Positions 24,600-33,160 are shown, numbered from the stretch's first letter. The stretch is DNA of 64,000 bases from Paenibacillus glucanolyticus NBRC 15330 (GCF_004000885.1 NZ_BIMC01000007.1:1-64000); one strand, 5' to 3'. Translations and numbers: made by a program. Notes: generated by a model from the sequence alone, not told the origin.

Positions 24600-25664
24600 T
24601 TATGCCTTCGCTTTCTCAACGGGACAGATGCACACCGGACGTGTCACTTCTAATGTATAGCCTGTAGAGACCAGATTGCCAGTATCCGGATCGATCCGGT
24701 AACTTGCGATCAGGCCATTGTCCTGATTCGCCGCAAGCAGGAACCCATCCGGCAGAATATTAAAATGGCGCGGCGTTTTACCGCCGGAAGACACCCAATT
24801 GACTGCACGAAGCGTACCGGCTTCCTGATCGATTACATACTGCACGATGCTGTCATGCCCCCGATTGGAAGCGTACAGATAACGACCGCAAGGAGACACC
24901 AGCAGATGCGAGGAGGTGTTGCTGTCCATCACAACGTCCTCCGGTAGGGTGGATATATGCTGCAATATTTTCAAATCCCCGAACGTTGCATCGTTGGCAT
25001 AAGCCGTTACCGTACTGTTGAGCTCATTCGTGCCGTATACCCACTTGCCTGACGGATGAAAGGCAACATGCCGCGGCCCCGAGCCCGGCGGCAGACTGAT
25101 CTCGCGGTGGGTCACGAGTTTGCCGTCCTCCAGACGGTACAGATTCACATCATCCATGCCCAGATCACTGACTACGATATATTGGTTCAGCAGGTCTTCA
25201 AATATCGAATGCGGATGCGCCTCCGATTGACGGTCATCCCGGAGCCCGCGTCCGCTGTGCTTGATTTTGGAAGTAATCTCCCCTACCCTGCCGTCTTTCT
25301 CCAAAGCAAGCACCGAAATATGTCCATCGCTGTACCCTGTCGTGAGCAGATACTTCCCGCTGGACGTACGAGAGACATGGCATGCCCCGGATGAACCGGT
25401 GGACTGAACATTCAGCAGGGTCAATTCACCGTTCACCAGATTGGCCGAATAAGCAGACACATCGCTTTCACCCTTCTCGCTGGCCGCATACAGCACGGAG
25501 ATGGAGTCGTCAAAATCAAGATACGTCGGGTTCTCTATGCCAGCCGTTCCGCCCAATAGACGCAGCTCGCCCGTTCCCCGATCCATCGCCCCCCAATGAA
25601 TTCGATTCTCTTCCTCTGAACCATAGGTTCCTATGTAAAATATCAGTTCCTGTCCTGCTGTCAT
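24600..25664 (-). CDS. Lactonase family protein (6-phosphogluconolactonase type)
   Basis: A 354-residue seven-bladed beta-propeller of the YkgB/Pgl lactonase family, which can hydrolyse 6-phosphogluconolactone in the pentose phosphate pathway. Blade motifs recur: NPTYLDFDDSISVLYAASE, GACHVSRTSSGKYLLTTGY, GPRHVAFHPSGKWVYGTNE, SSHLLVSPCGRYLYASNRG and TPRHFNILPDGFLLAANQ. The central EAHPHS motif carries the presumed active-site His residues. ATG 25664 is preferred, with AAAGGAG eight bases upstream; GTG 25673 overlaps that signal. No zwf or gnd gene is adjacent. Confidence 0.88.
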   Translation of the reverse strand: MTAGQELIFYIGTYGSEEENRIHWGAMDRGTGELRLLGGTAGIENPTYLDFDDSISVLYAASEKGESDVSAYSANLVNGELTLLNVQSTGSSGACHVSRTSSGKYLLTTGYSDGHISVLALEKDGRVGEITSKIKHSGRGLRDDRQSEAHPHSIFEDLLNQYIVVSDLGMDDVNLYRLEDGKLVTHREISLPPGSGPRHVAFHPSGKWVYGTNELNSTVTAYANDATFGDLKILQHISTLPEDVVMDSNTSSHLLVSPCGRYLYASNRGHDSIVQYVIDQEAGTLRAVNWVSSGGKTPRHFNILPDGFLLAANQDNGLIASYRIDPDTGNLVSTGYTLEVTRPVCICPVEKAKA

Positions 25665-25903
25665 GTGCTCCACTCCTTTGTATAATGAATGGGCCGGTTG
25701 ACCCGGCCTGACTCTTACTATGTATTACCCAGCGGAGCCTCATGCTTACCCGACTTTTTACAAGTGGTTCCGGCAGGTAACCGTCTCCTGGTTACTACCA
25801 ATAATTACTTGCAAAGAAATGTATTGCTACCGTTGGTTTTATCATGTACGATTACCACAATTACCTCTCTATTCTATCATTCGTTGAAGGAGATGACAGC
25901 AAA

Positions 25904-27064
25904 TTGAAGAAAAAAATCAGCCTGCTGGCTATCGCATTCCTGTTCCTGTTCGCAAGTGCGGCACAAGCTGCTCCGGCGAAGAATCAGGGGAAAATCCGGG
26001 TCTACCTCGATAACCAGGAAATCAAGTTTCAGGCAGAGCCTATTATGAAGAACGGGGTCACCTTCGTTCAATTCCGTCCTTTGTTCCAGGCATTGGATTA
26101 TAAGGTCAATTGGAACAGCGCCAACAAGCAGGTGACAGGTACATACCTCGATCAGAAGCTTCAAATGACCATCGGCCAGAAGACCGCGTATGTCAATGGA
26201 GTCAAAACCTCGCTCCAGATCGCACCCTTTACCGATGCCGGCAACACGCTGGTGCCCCTTCGTTTTGTAGCTGAAGCTACAGGGCTGCCAGTGAAGTGGG
26301 ACCCCAAGGCGCGCACCATCAAGATTGACCGCGAAGGCGCAATCGACAAAGCCACCGATGAGGTGAAGAAGCTTTACCACGCACTTGAAGAGGCAGGAAA
26401 TGCCAAGAAATTGGATGCCGCAATGGCCTTATTCCATTCGAAGTCTCCTGTTCTTGCGAAGACCAAAGAAGGCTATCAGAACCAATTCAAATACGACCTT
26501 CATGTATCGAGTGATGTATGGGAAGTAACGGTAGCGGGAACATCAATCCACGCATTCACCAGCGTTACCCTTGAGCGCAGCAGCGGCCCTTTTACATGGG
26601 ATGTTACACTCCATTACGAGAATCTCCTGAAAAAGGATGCGTCGGGTGCCTGGAAAATCTATGATCTGAATCAATATGATACGGAATATCTGGCAGGGGA
26701 TAATCTGCTCGATGCGAATCCGAAGGTGCCGGAAGCAGAACTGAAAGCCATCCGCGAATCCATTGACACGCAGTACAAGGGCTTCAATGAAGAGAATGGT
26801 CCCCTGCTCATGTCCGTTATTCATCCGGACTCGGCATTCTATGAGATGTTCCAGAACAGCATTGCTGAAGGCATCTTCGATGAAGTGAATTTCAACCTCA
26901 CAGCTGAAGTTGTCCGTCCGGTCTTCTTCCAGGGAGAGGAAACCGTAGTCTACATCGAGGAAACCGACGATGCGGACGGGGATATCATCAACACAACTTC
27001 ACTCTACTGGCTTAAAAAAGCAAACGGCCAATGGCTAATCTATGATGTGCTGGAGCTTGAATAG
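25904..27064 (+). CDS. Secreted protein with copper amine oxidase-like N-terminal (stalk) domain
   Basis: A 387-residue secreted protein starting at TTG 25904, with AAGGAG eleven bases upstream. A signal peptide (KKKISLLAIAFLFLF to AQAAPA) is followed by a Cu_amine_oxidN1 stalk domain (IRVYLDNQEIKFQAEPIMKN, FVQFRPLFQALDYKVNW, TLVPLRFVAEATG and VKWDPKARTIKI). In Paenibacillus this domain decorates wall-associated proteins and has no oxidase activity. The C-terminal 200 residues form two similar SnoaL/NTF2-like segments (DVWEVTVAGTSIHAFTSV; YWLKKANGQWLIYDVLEL). The role is unknown. An intergenic stretch of 230 bases precedes it. Confidence 0.82.
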   Translation: MKKKISLLAIAFLFLFASAAQAAPAKNQGKIRVYLDNQEIKFQAEPIMKNGVTFVQFRPLFQALDYKVNWNSANKQVTGTYLDQKLQMTIGQKTAYVNGVKTSLQIAPFTDAGNTLVPLRFVAEATGLPVKWDPKARTIKIDREGAIDKATDEVKKLYHALEEAGNAKKLDAAMALFHSKSPVLAKTKEGYQNQFKYDLHVSSDVWEVTVAGTSIHAFTSVTLERSSGPFTWDVTLHYENLLKKDASGAWKIYDLNQYDTEYLAGDNLLDANPKVPEAELKAIRESIDTQYKGFNEENGPLLMSVIHPDSAFYEMFQNSIAEGIFDEVNFNLTAEVVRPVFFQGEETVVYIEETDDADGDIINTTSLYWLKKANGQWLIYDVLELE

Positions 27065-27091
27065 AATCTGAATGAACCAAACACTCACAAT

Positions 27092-27128
27092 AACCGATGA
27101 TCCTCGCAAGGGTCGTCGGTTTCTTTTT
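27092..27128 (+). terminator. Terminator of the stalk-domain gene
   Basis: AACCGATGATCCT pairs with AGGGTCGTCGGTT (27109-27121, with G-U pairs), followed by CTTTTTTTT. Confidence 0.8.
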
Positions 27129-27209
27129 TTTGTTAAATCTTCCTCCATCCAGGTCTACTTCACCACAGGTGACATATATCATAGTAGTCATGCATTTAGG
27201 AGGGATTGT

Positions 27210-27584
27210 ATGGGTGTCAAATTAATCAGGATTGCTGCGGTTTACTTTGTGCTCGGGGTGCTGCTTGGCATGTACATGTCGATATCCCACAGCTATGATT
27301 ACGCCTCTGTTCACGCACACGTCAACCTGCTGGGCTGGGCGTCTCTGGCTCTTGCAGGCGTTATCTATCATCTGTTCCCTGCAGCCGGGGAATCGACCGT
27401 TGGCAAAGTGCATTTCTGGCTGCACAATATCGGTCTGCCTGTCATGATGATTGGTCTCGCACTACTGATGAGCGGTGTTGAATCCGTTGAACCGGTAATT
27501 GCGGTAGGTGGCGTTCTGGTAACGCTGGGCATTCTGGCTTTCCTCTATAATGTGCTGATCCACGTCAAGAGCAGCACGAAGTAG
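27210..27584 (+). CDS. Small four-helix membrane protein resembling a cytochrome oxidase subunit I fragment
   Basis: A 124-residue protein with four membrane helices. The motif SVHAHVNLLGWASLALAGVI is very like the helix of cbb3/NorB-type oxidase subunit I that carries haem-ligand His residues, and such one-domain relatives occur in Bacillales. TTTAGGAGGG precedes ATG 27210. It may bind haem or be an assembly protein, but no oxidase genes are near. It has its own terminator. Confidence 0.72.
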   Translation: MGVKLIRIAAVYFVLGVLLGMYMSISHSYDYASVHAHVNLLGWASLALAGVIYHLFPAAGESTVGKVHFWLHNIGLPVMMIGLALLMSGVESVEPVIAVGGVLVTLGILAFLYNVLIHVKSSTK

Positions 27585-27617
27585 GATGAAGGTTAGGTAT
27601 TGGACGATGTATTTGGA

Positions 27618-27647
27618 AGGATCACCCGAATAAGGGTGGTCCTTTTT
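27618..27647 (+). terminator. Terminator of the 27210 gene
   Basis: AGGATCACCC (27618-27627) pairs with GGGTGGTCCT (27634-27643), with one G-U pair, then TTTT. Confidence 0.8.
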
Positions 27648-27742
27648 CATGTTTTCTGGGGCTTCCCCGGCGGGAGATGGGTCATAGTTACCGAGTATTG
27701 GGTAAAAAGAGAATACCTTTCTCTTAGAAGGAGGCAACACAC

Positions 27743-28159
27743 ATGGAGACAAACACAAACACAGCAATTCAAGTCCAGTTCCACTGCCGTCAGTGTCAAA
27801 CTGATATCCGGGTTGCGTTCGAATCAGAACAGTTTAACACGGTCCACTGCCCGCAGTGCGATTTCAGCTATTCACTCATGAAACCTACGATAGGTGAAGA
27901 AATATTGCTTGATTGGGAGAAAGAAGCCGTATTTCAAAAAATTCGGGCAGACCAAACCGAACATGACAAAATGGAGCTGATGCTCCTGGTCATTAAGGTA
28001 GTTGAGCTGCTGACCTGGCGGGATGAAGGGAATGGCCACATTCGGGCCATCGAGACGCTGCGTCAATGGCTGCTCCTTAACGGAGTACCCAAAGCTCTAA
28101 TCGAGCTGCTCGATGCAAAGGGAACCGAAGGAAGCTCGCCTAACAAGCATAGGGAATAG
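27743..28159 (+). CDS. Hypothetical zinc-ribbon protein
   Basis: A 138-residue soluble protein. Residues about 14-45 form a zinc ribbon with two C-x-x-C knuckles (FHCRQCQT and VHCPQCDF), and the rest is helical (ILLDWEKEAVFQKIR, MELMLLVIKVVELLTW, AIETLRQWLLLNGVPKALIELL). AGAAGGAGG lies upstream of ATG. No family is recognised for the helical part. It is a single gene between two terminators. Confidence 0.72.
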   Translation: METNTNTAIQVQFHCRQCQTDIRVAFESEQFNTVHCPQCDFSYSLMKPTIGEEILLDWEKEAVFQKIRADQTEHDKMELMLLVIKVVELLTWRDEGNGHIRAIETLRQWLLLNGVPKALIELLDAKGTEGSSPNKHRE

Positions 28160-28197
28160 CGCAATCAATCTACGATTTAGGATATAAAGAAACAAGA

Positions 28198-28240
28198 AAA
28201 GGAACTGCCCCCGTCATCAGGTCGGGCGGCAGTTCCTTTT
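28198..28240 (+). terminator. Terminator of the zinc-ribbon gene
   Basis: AGGAACTGCC and GGCAGTTCCT flank a short GC-rich loop and are followed by TTTTGTG. Confidence 0.8.
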
Positions 28241-28330
28241 GTGTCCAAGAGTCGTCCTTATAGCATGCTTGCAAATGTGGGACCATTCCAGATCATCATA
28301 CGTAATTATGGTTAAAGGAGCTGATTATCC

Positions 28331-28540
28331 ATGTTCAACTTCATTTTTACTGCGTTAATAGGCATTGCACTCATCGCGATTGGCAGATATTCCATCCGAC
28401 ATCCGGATTCATGGTGGTTCAGAAGATCGAGAGATGACATTGAGCTCAGCGATTTGAGAATATGGTACTTAAAATTTGCCGGCAAAATGATCATCGCATT
28501 CGGTGCATTGGTTATTCTGATGAGCTTTCAGCATCTCTAA
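28331..28540 (+). CDS. Small two-helix membrane protein
   Basis: A 69-residue protein with a membrane helix at each end (FNFIFTALIGIALIAIGRY and FAGKMIIAFGALVILMSF) and a central charged loop, HPDSWWFRRSRDDIELSD. The length and the W-W-F-R-R loop recall small DUF6199-like proteins, but I am not sure of that. AAAGGAG lies ten bases before ATG. Its stop is two bases from the convergent DUF4179 gene. Confidence 0.65.
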   Translation: MFNFIFTALIGIALIAIGRYSIRHPDSWWFRRSRDDIELSDLRIWYLKFAGKMIIAFGALVILMSFQHL

Positions 28541-28542
28541 TT

Positions 28543-29940
28543 TCATTGAATCGGCACCTCGAAGGCCTGCTCCATGACGCCAGGGTAGCTGCTTAGTGTG
28601 AACGTGAGCGGCTGAGGATATTCTTGCGGTTTAAGGTATATATACTGAGTAATCCTGCTTATTCCCGTATCGGAAGAAGAATGGGATGATGAGTTGACTC
28701 CCCCTGCATCCTCATTAATCATATGTTTGTTCCCCTCACCATCCACGAACTCGGGCTCAATCGATACACTGCCCATATGCCTGTCGGCCCGCTCTTCATA
28801 TTCCAGTGTCAGCATATGCTTCGTATACTCTCCGAACTGAATGTCTCCATCCGGCGAACGGATTACTTTCCCCTTCTCCGTATCAACAACGAGCTGCATC
28901 GTGGAAGGGTCAACTGCCTGGAATCCGTCCGCCTTCAGCATGATTGATTCGGGTTTCTCCAATATATTGCTTTCGAAGAAATAAGTCATATCTCCTCCCC
29001 CGGCACCCGGCAAGAACGCGGAATCGCTGTTCAATCTGATCTTCTCACCGTTAACGACAGTCTCCAGATAAACACCCCACAGACCGGATACCTTCATGGT
29101 ATTGCTTGACGGAATGTTGGCTTTCACAACAATTCCAGCCGGTGACAGAACGGCTTCCTTCAAGTAGAACCTCTGCTTCTCAATCTGCAGCATTTTGTTG
29201 ATTGGAATCGTGGTGAGGTACTTCTGGGCAGTCTGTACATCAATGGAAACGTTAATATCGATCACCTGCTCGTTTTCCGCCGAGGATTCATAGACCGTAT
29301 TCGTGGAATACGGGGCCAGGATAAAAGAGAAGGTCAGCTCCTGCGGCAGCGGGGTGTCCTCATTCGTCTGAACATCCAGTTGGGATCGGTGCAGCACACC
29401 GGGTGCCAGCTTGTTCCCTCCGGAAGAGCCCACACTGTAGGGCAGCGAATCGCTTGAGCCCGGATGCTTCAGTACGACCCTCTTCAAGTCGGCCGGATCC
29501 TCCGCCATATTCTGGACAGTATAAAATACGTCCATCCGCTGGGAGCCCACCAGCACCCCGTTCACGGTTACGGTGTAGTCTCCCTTTGTTACCGATTGAT
29601 TAACCGGCTGAATCATTCCATATTTATTCGCCGTATTCAGCGTAATATCTTCGCCAAAATCAAACCCCGTCAGCGGCGGATACGGCCCTTGAGCCGCCAT
29701 CTGCTCCTTCGGCTTCAATCCGCTCTCGTCCCCGCCCCATACTGCCAGCAGCAGCGCGGCCGCTACGGTTACCATCACCGCGGAGAAGGAAACCAAACGG
29801 GCACGAAGCTGCCGGTGGCGCCGTCCTCTCCGCATCCCGCTTCGAACCGCCGCGTCCAGTGCTTCATCGGTGACAGCCTCTGTGCTGACCTCCGCGGATT
29901 TATTCATCTCTTTCAGCATGCGCTCTTCCTTCTCAAACAT
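28543..29940 (-). CDS. DUF4179 domain protein, probable anti-sigma factor partner
   Basis: A 465-residue bitopic protein. Residues 1-45 are cytoplasmic and charged, a membrane helix spans about 52-72 (LVSFSAVMVTVAAALLLAVW), and the large extracellular part begins with a DUF4179 domain (GEDITLNTANKYGMIQPVNQ, VNGVLVGSQRMDVFYTVQN). A DUF5643-like beta-rich region follows. Genes of this kind follow ECF sigma factors in Bacillota and are thought to restrain them. Its ATG overlaps the sigma stop by eight bases, so the two are translationally coupled. A GTG four codons earlier overlaps the ribosome binding site and is less likely. Confidence 0.85.
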   Translation of the reverse strand: MFEKEERMLKEMNKSAEVSTEAVTDEALDAAVRSGMRRGRRHRQLRARLVSFSAVMVTVAAALLLAVWGGDESGLKPKEQMAAQGPYPPLTGFDFGEDITLNTANKYGMIQPVNQSVTKGDYTVTVNGVLVGSQRMDVFYTVQNMAEDPADLKRVVLKHPGSSDSLPYSVGSSGGNKLAPGVLHRSQLDVQTNEDTPLPQELTFSFILAPYSTNTVYESSAENEQVIDINVSIDVQTAQKYLTTIPINKMLQIEKQRFYLKEAVLSPAGIVVKANIPSSNTMKVSGLWGVYLETVVNGEKIRLNSDSAFLPGAGGGDMTYFFESNILEKPESIMLKADGFQAVDPSTMQLVVDTEKGKVIRSPDGDIQFGEYTKHMLTLEYEERADRHMGSVSIEPEFVDGEGNKHMINEDAGGVNSSSHSSSDTGISRITQYIYLKPQEYPQPLTFTLSSYPGVMEQAFEVPIQ

Positions 29941-30463
29941 GGAATATGGCACCTCCTGGCTCGATTTTCTGCCGAAGCAGCTTTAATCCCTGATGAAGCC
30001 GGGTTTTGACGGTCCCCTCAGGACAATCCAGAATTTTCGCGATATCGGCGATCGTCATGTCCTGGTAATACTTCAGAATCAACACATGGCGATATTTGGG
30101 TTTCATGCGGCTGAGTGCCCGCTCCAGATCCAGCTTGCTGTCACTGACCATCTCGGCAGCCATCTCCTGGCTGCGTACCTCCTCTACCGGCACCGTGCGC
30201 TTTTTTCGTTTCTGCTCATCAATACAGCAGTTAATCAATATCCGGATAAGCCAAGGAACAAACGCCTCCGGATGCTTCAGCTTCCCGCACTTCATCCACG
30301 CCCGGTATACCGTCTCCTGCAATACCTCCAGTGCGTCGCTCTCATTATGCAAATAACTGTACGCGATTGCGTATAAACGCCTGCGGTGCTCCGTTACGAG
30401 TGAATAGAATGCTTCTTCATCCCCTCTGCATGCCGCAGCGGCAAGCTCTTTATGATCCATCAT
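29933..30463 (-). CDS. ECF-type RNA polymerase sigma factor (SigV/SigW-like)
   Basis: A 176-residue sigma-70 family factor with regions 2 and 4 only. Region 2 carries YAIAYSYLHNESDALEVLQE and VYRAWMKCGKLKHPEAFVPW. Region 4 carries ALSRMKPKYRHVLILKYYQD and the helix-turn-helix TIADIAKILDCPEGTVKTRL. It directs expression of an envelope-stress regulon together with the coupled DUF4179 gene. A TGAAAC element lies about 70 bases upstream, suggesting autoregulation. Start 30463 has GGGAAGG upstream; the next codon is also ATG. Confidence 0.93.
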   Translation of the reverse strand: MMDHKELAAAACRGDEEAFYSLVTEHRRRLYAIAYSYLHNESDALEVLQETVYRAWMKCGKLKHPEAFVPWLIRILINCCIDEQKRKKRTVPVEEVRSQEMAAEMVSDSKLDLERALSRMKPKYRHVLILKYYQDMTIADIAKILDCPEGTVKTRLHQGLKLLRQKIEPGGAIFHV

Positions 30464-30508
30464 GCGATATACCTTCCCCTCATCCGACCTGCCTCGTTAT
30501 TCAATCAC

Positions 30509-30534
30509 TGTATATAAGACTGCGGTGTGTTTCA
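30509..30534 (-). promoter_or_regulatory. Candidate ECF autoregulatory promoter
   Basis: TGAAAC (30534-30529), the classical ECF -35 element, followed after 16 bases by TACAGT. The -10 departs from the CGTA/CGTC norm, so this is tentative. Confidence 0.4.
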
Positions 30535-30637
30535 AACGGTTTTTTTATTTTTCTCCAACCTCACTAGACAAACAAACAAAAGGCATCGTCTGACGACAAG
30601 TTTCAAGCCCCAGCGCATGCTGTCCCGAACAGGCACA

Positions 30638-30660
30638 AAAAAAGCCCACCCGGATAGGGC
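30638..30660 (-). terminator. Terminator of the 30683 gene
   Basis: GCCC-TATCCGGGT-GGGC followed by seven T on the minus strand. Confidence 0.75.
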
Positions 30661-30682
30661 AGACCTGTATTTCATTCTTCGT

Positions 30683-30874
30683 TTAACTTCGTCTTCTGCG
30701 TATCTTGAAAAAGTAGTGGTATCCCAGATAGGCGATGCCGCATAACAGCAGCATAAGCGCAGAAATCCAAATGACAGGAAGCAAATATGGCGTGTGCTGG
30801 CTGGCTATATATAACAGTACAGCGGAGAAGGCATACATCACCATCAAAATAACGATGCGTTTGAAAATATCCAT
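30683..30874 (-). CDS. Small two-helix membrane protein
   Basis: A 63-residue protein with two membrane helices (IVILMVMYAFSAVLLYIAS; LLPVIWISALMLLLCGIAYL) and a basic C-terminal tail, KIRRRRS. GAGGGGCGG precedes ATG 30874. A longer frame overlapping it in another phase has no start signal. Function unknown; it has its own terminator. Confidence 0.65.
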   Translation of the reverse strand: MDIFKRIVILMVMYAFSAVLLYIASQHTPYLLPVIWISALMLLLCGIAYLGYHYFFKIRRRRS

Positions 30875-31049
30875 GTCGTCCGCCCCTCATTCTTCATAGT
30901 AAAACAATCTACAATTTTTTCCGATTATCTATCATTATGGTAACGCAAAACGATGAATATTGCACTCAAAATTTGGTAAATTTATAAAAATTTTAGCGAT
31001 TTAATTGACAAATTCATGAAAATGTTACAATTCAGGCTTAATTTTAGGC

Positions 31050-31092
31050 TTGATAAAACTAATTGTATTAGTTATAATACTAATATGATTAG
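31050..31092 (+). promoter_or_regulatory. Promoter with twin TetR-type operators
   Basis: TTGATA (31050-31055), a 17-base spacer and TATAAT (31073-31078). Two palindromes, CTAATTGTATTAG (31059-31071) and CTAATATGATTAG (31080-31092), flank the -10 with centres 21 bases apart, two turns of the helix. This fits binding of two TetR dimers on one face and repression of the mbl-tetR operon. Confidence 0.8.
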
Positions 31093-31118
31093 TTTACGAC
31101 GAAAGGGGAACTCTTTTT

Positions 31119-31838
31119 ATGTTAAAAACTACGATAGAGCACGTGACCCAAATTTCTTTTCTTCCTCGTTTATTCCCGGTTAATGTCTACCTTGTTGAAG
31201 AAAACGACGGATTGACACTTATTGATGCCGGGATGTCTTTTTCCCAAAAAGGAATCCTTCAAGCTGCATCCGCTATAGGCAAACCCATAACCCGCATCGT
31301 ATTGACCCATGCCCATGGTGATCATGTCGGAGCTCTCGACGGGTTAAAGAAGGAGCTTCCGGATGCCTCTGTTTACATCTCGCGGCGTGACGCCTTGCTC
31401 CTTAAGGGCAACACCGAGCTCCTGCCTGGAGAGCAGCAAACTCCGATTCGCGGAGGGATCCCCAAGAACATAACCACGGTTCCCGATGTGCTGCTGAGCG
31501 GGGGCGATTCCATAGGCTCACTCAAAGCCATTGCATCCCCGGGTCATACACCTGGACATATGGCATTTCTCGATGAGCGCAGCGGTATCCTGATTGCGGG
31601 CGATGCTTGGCTAACCCGGGGCGGATTAGCTGTATCCGGCATGCTTAATCCCTTGTTTCCTTTCCCTGCCATGGCTACATGGAGCAAAGAGCATTCGCTG
31701 CAAAGCGCCACATCATTGACTGCCCTGAAGCCCGCCGTTCTGGCTGTCGGCCATGGAAAAATGCTAACCAACCCGACCGCCAGCATGCAGCAGGCTGTTA
31801 CGCAAGCGGAATCCGCTTTCAGGAGAAATACGAAATGA
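31119..31838 (+). CDS. Metallo-beta-lactamase fold hydrolase
   Basis: A 239-residue MBL-fold hydrolase. The metal-binding signature is THAHGDHVG (H-x-H-x-D-H), with further ligands in SPGHTPGH, AGDAW and VGHGK. This is the glyoxalase II/lactonase-like general class, not a true beta-lactamase: there is no signal peptide. Its stop overlaps the tetR start by four bases (ATGA), so the two are coupled. The twin-operator promoter indicates repression until the ligand of the TetR protein, probably the enzyme's substrate, appears. Confidence 0.88.
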   Translation: MLKTTIEHVTQISFLPRLFPVNVYLVEENDGLTLIDAGMSFSQKGILQAASAIGKPITRIVLTHAHGDHVGALDGLKKELPDASVYISRRDALLLKGNTELLPGEQQTPIRGGIPKNITTVPDVLLSGGDSIGSLKAIASPGHTPGHMAFLDERSGILIAGDAWLTRGGLAVSGMLNPLFPFPAMATWSKEHSLQSATSLTALKPAVLAVGHGKMLTNPTASMQQAVTQAESAFRRNTK

Positions 31839-32410
31839 GCCCGAGACCCGGCATAGATCGACTCCAGCTGCTTCAATCCGCGGCCGAGCTCGCGGATCAG
31901 GGTGGGCTTCACGCTGTGACCTTGGCTGCACTTGCGGGTAAGCTTGGGGTTCGATCCCCTTCCCTGTATAATCATGTAGACGGACTTTCAGGTCTGCATG
32001 CCGCTCTGACGCTGCATGGACTGCAGACCCTCCACGAACAAATGCTGAAAGCTGTCGCCGGCCGCTCAGGTGAAGACGCGCTGCGTTTCGTATGCCTTAC
32101 CTATGTTGACTTTGCAAGATCCCACCCCGGATTGTATGAAGCTGCGCTGCAGCCTCTACGCCCGGACCAGCAAGAGACGCAGCGCGTAGGGAATCAGATT
32201 GTGGAGCTGCTGCTGCGGATATTGACTCCTTACCAGCTTAGTGAGCCGGAGGCTCTTCATACGGTACGAACACTTCGCAGCCTTTGTCATGGCTTTTCCT
32301 CTCTGGAACGTTCCGGTCAATTCGCACTCGATCTGGATCTGGATGACAGCCTGAATTTCATGATCCGGATATTCATTGACGGGCTCCATCAACAGAACAG
32401 CCAGCGATGA
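31835..32410 (+). CDS. TetR-family regulator
   Basis: A 191-residue regulator. The N-terminal domain has the helix-turn-helix TLAALAGKLGVRSPSLYNHV after RLQLLQSAAELADQGG. The C-terminal domain (PGLYEAALQPLRPDQ, HGFSSLERSGQFALDLDLDD, SLNFMIRIFIDGL) matches the WHG/TetR_C_13-like ligand domain. Its ATG overlaps the MBL stop, so the true start is here although the open frame extends far upstream. It probably binds the paired CTAAT-N3-ATTAG sites. Confidence 0.9.
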   Translation: MSPRPGIDRLQLLQSAAELADQGGLHAVTLAALAGKLGVRSPSLYNHVDGLSGLHAALTLHGLQTLHEQMLKAVAGRSGEDALRFVCLTYVDFARSHPGLYEAALQPLRPDQQETQRVGNQIVELLLRILTPYQLSEPEALHTVRTLRSLCHGFSSLERSGQFALDLDLDDSLNFMIRIFIDGLHQQNSQR

Positions 32411-32517
32411 AGCGCGGAACCTCTGCATTTGCCTGATTTTGCCTGGCATAAGAATGTGCTATAATCAGAAGAAGCACACTGTCGTGTCATCTTATTTATG
32501 GAAAGAGGTTCTGAATT

Positions 32518-33009
32518 GTGGTTGACTTCGATTCCCCAATTCTTCAAATAGGCTCTACGATCGCCATGCTGGTTATGGCCGTGACCGTGATTTTCATTCG
32601 GATGAAAGCGAGTCATCGTCCCGTAACCGTTAAGAAGATTATCATTCCGCCGGTTGCGATGAGCACCGGATTTCTGATGTTTGTAGAGCAGCAGGTCCGC
32701 ATCCCCTTATGGTGGGCAGGAGCAGCCTTTTTGGTCGGCTGGTTCATCTTCTCCTATCCCCTGATCCGAAGCACGAAATTCGAGAAGGTCGAGGGACAGA
32801 TCTTCATGCAGAAGTCGAAAAGCTTCGTCTACATCCTGCTTGGTCTGCTGGCTGTCCGGCTCCTGCTGCATGGATATATTGAGCAGCATATTTCCATCCC
32901 GCAGACAGCGGCGCTGTTCTTCATGCTGGCTTACGGGATGATTGTCCACTGGCGCATCTCCATGTATCGCCAGTATCAGCAATTCTCGACCCCGGAGGCT
33001 GCAATGTAA
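32518..33009 (+). CDS. ccdC: CcdC-like membrane protein
   Basis: A 163-residue membrane protein with four to five helices, starting at GTG 32518 with AAAGAGG upstream. The sequence matches the CcdC (DUF1453) family: VKKIIIPPVAMSTGFLMFV, IPLWWAGAAFLVGWFIFSYP, EGQIFMQKSKSFVYILLGL and YGMIVHWRISMYRQYQQF. In B. subtilis ccdC lies near cytochrome c biogenesis genes, though its requirement there is doubtful. No cytochrome genes are near here. Confidence 0.82.
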   Translation: MVDFDSPILQIGSTIAMLVMAVTVIFIRMKASHRPVTVKKIIIPPVAMSTGFLMFVEQQVRIPLWWAGAAFLVGWFIFSYPLIRSTKFEKVEGQIFMQKSKSFVYILLGLLAVRLLLHGYIEQHISIPQTAALFFMLAYGMIVHWRISMYRQYQQFSTPEAAM

Positions 33010-33034
33010 CACGCTCTTCCAACACCATGACAGC

Positions 33035-33144
33035 AAAAAAGAGTGCCGAATCACACTGGAAGGAAGGCCAATGCCTTCTGGGCCCCAAACTCCGTCTTGA
33101 GGAGTTTCCTGCAGGCCCCATGTGAATCTGGCACTCTTTTATAT
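33035..33144. terminator. Three-way-junction bidirectional terminator
   Basis: An outer stem of about 20 bp (AAAAGAGTGCC with GGCACTCTTTT, continued by TCACA with TGTGA) encloses two hairpins: GAAGGC-CAAT-GCCTTC (33063-33078) and GGGCC-AAACTCC-GTCTTGA-GGAGTTT-GGCCC (33080-33118). T tracts lie on both strands. It separates convergent ccdC and reductase genes. Confidence 0.75.
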
Positions 33145-33160
33145 TGTAAAACAGAGGTTC

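Noticed and set aside
25680..25830. Words such as CTTACCCGAC and CCGGCAGGTAACC before the stalk-domain gene recall the c-di-AMP (ydaO) riboswitch.
   Set aside because: The 5' half of that motif (the GGGGACCCA-like and GGGTGAATC segments) cannot be found in order, so the resemblance is too partial to call.
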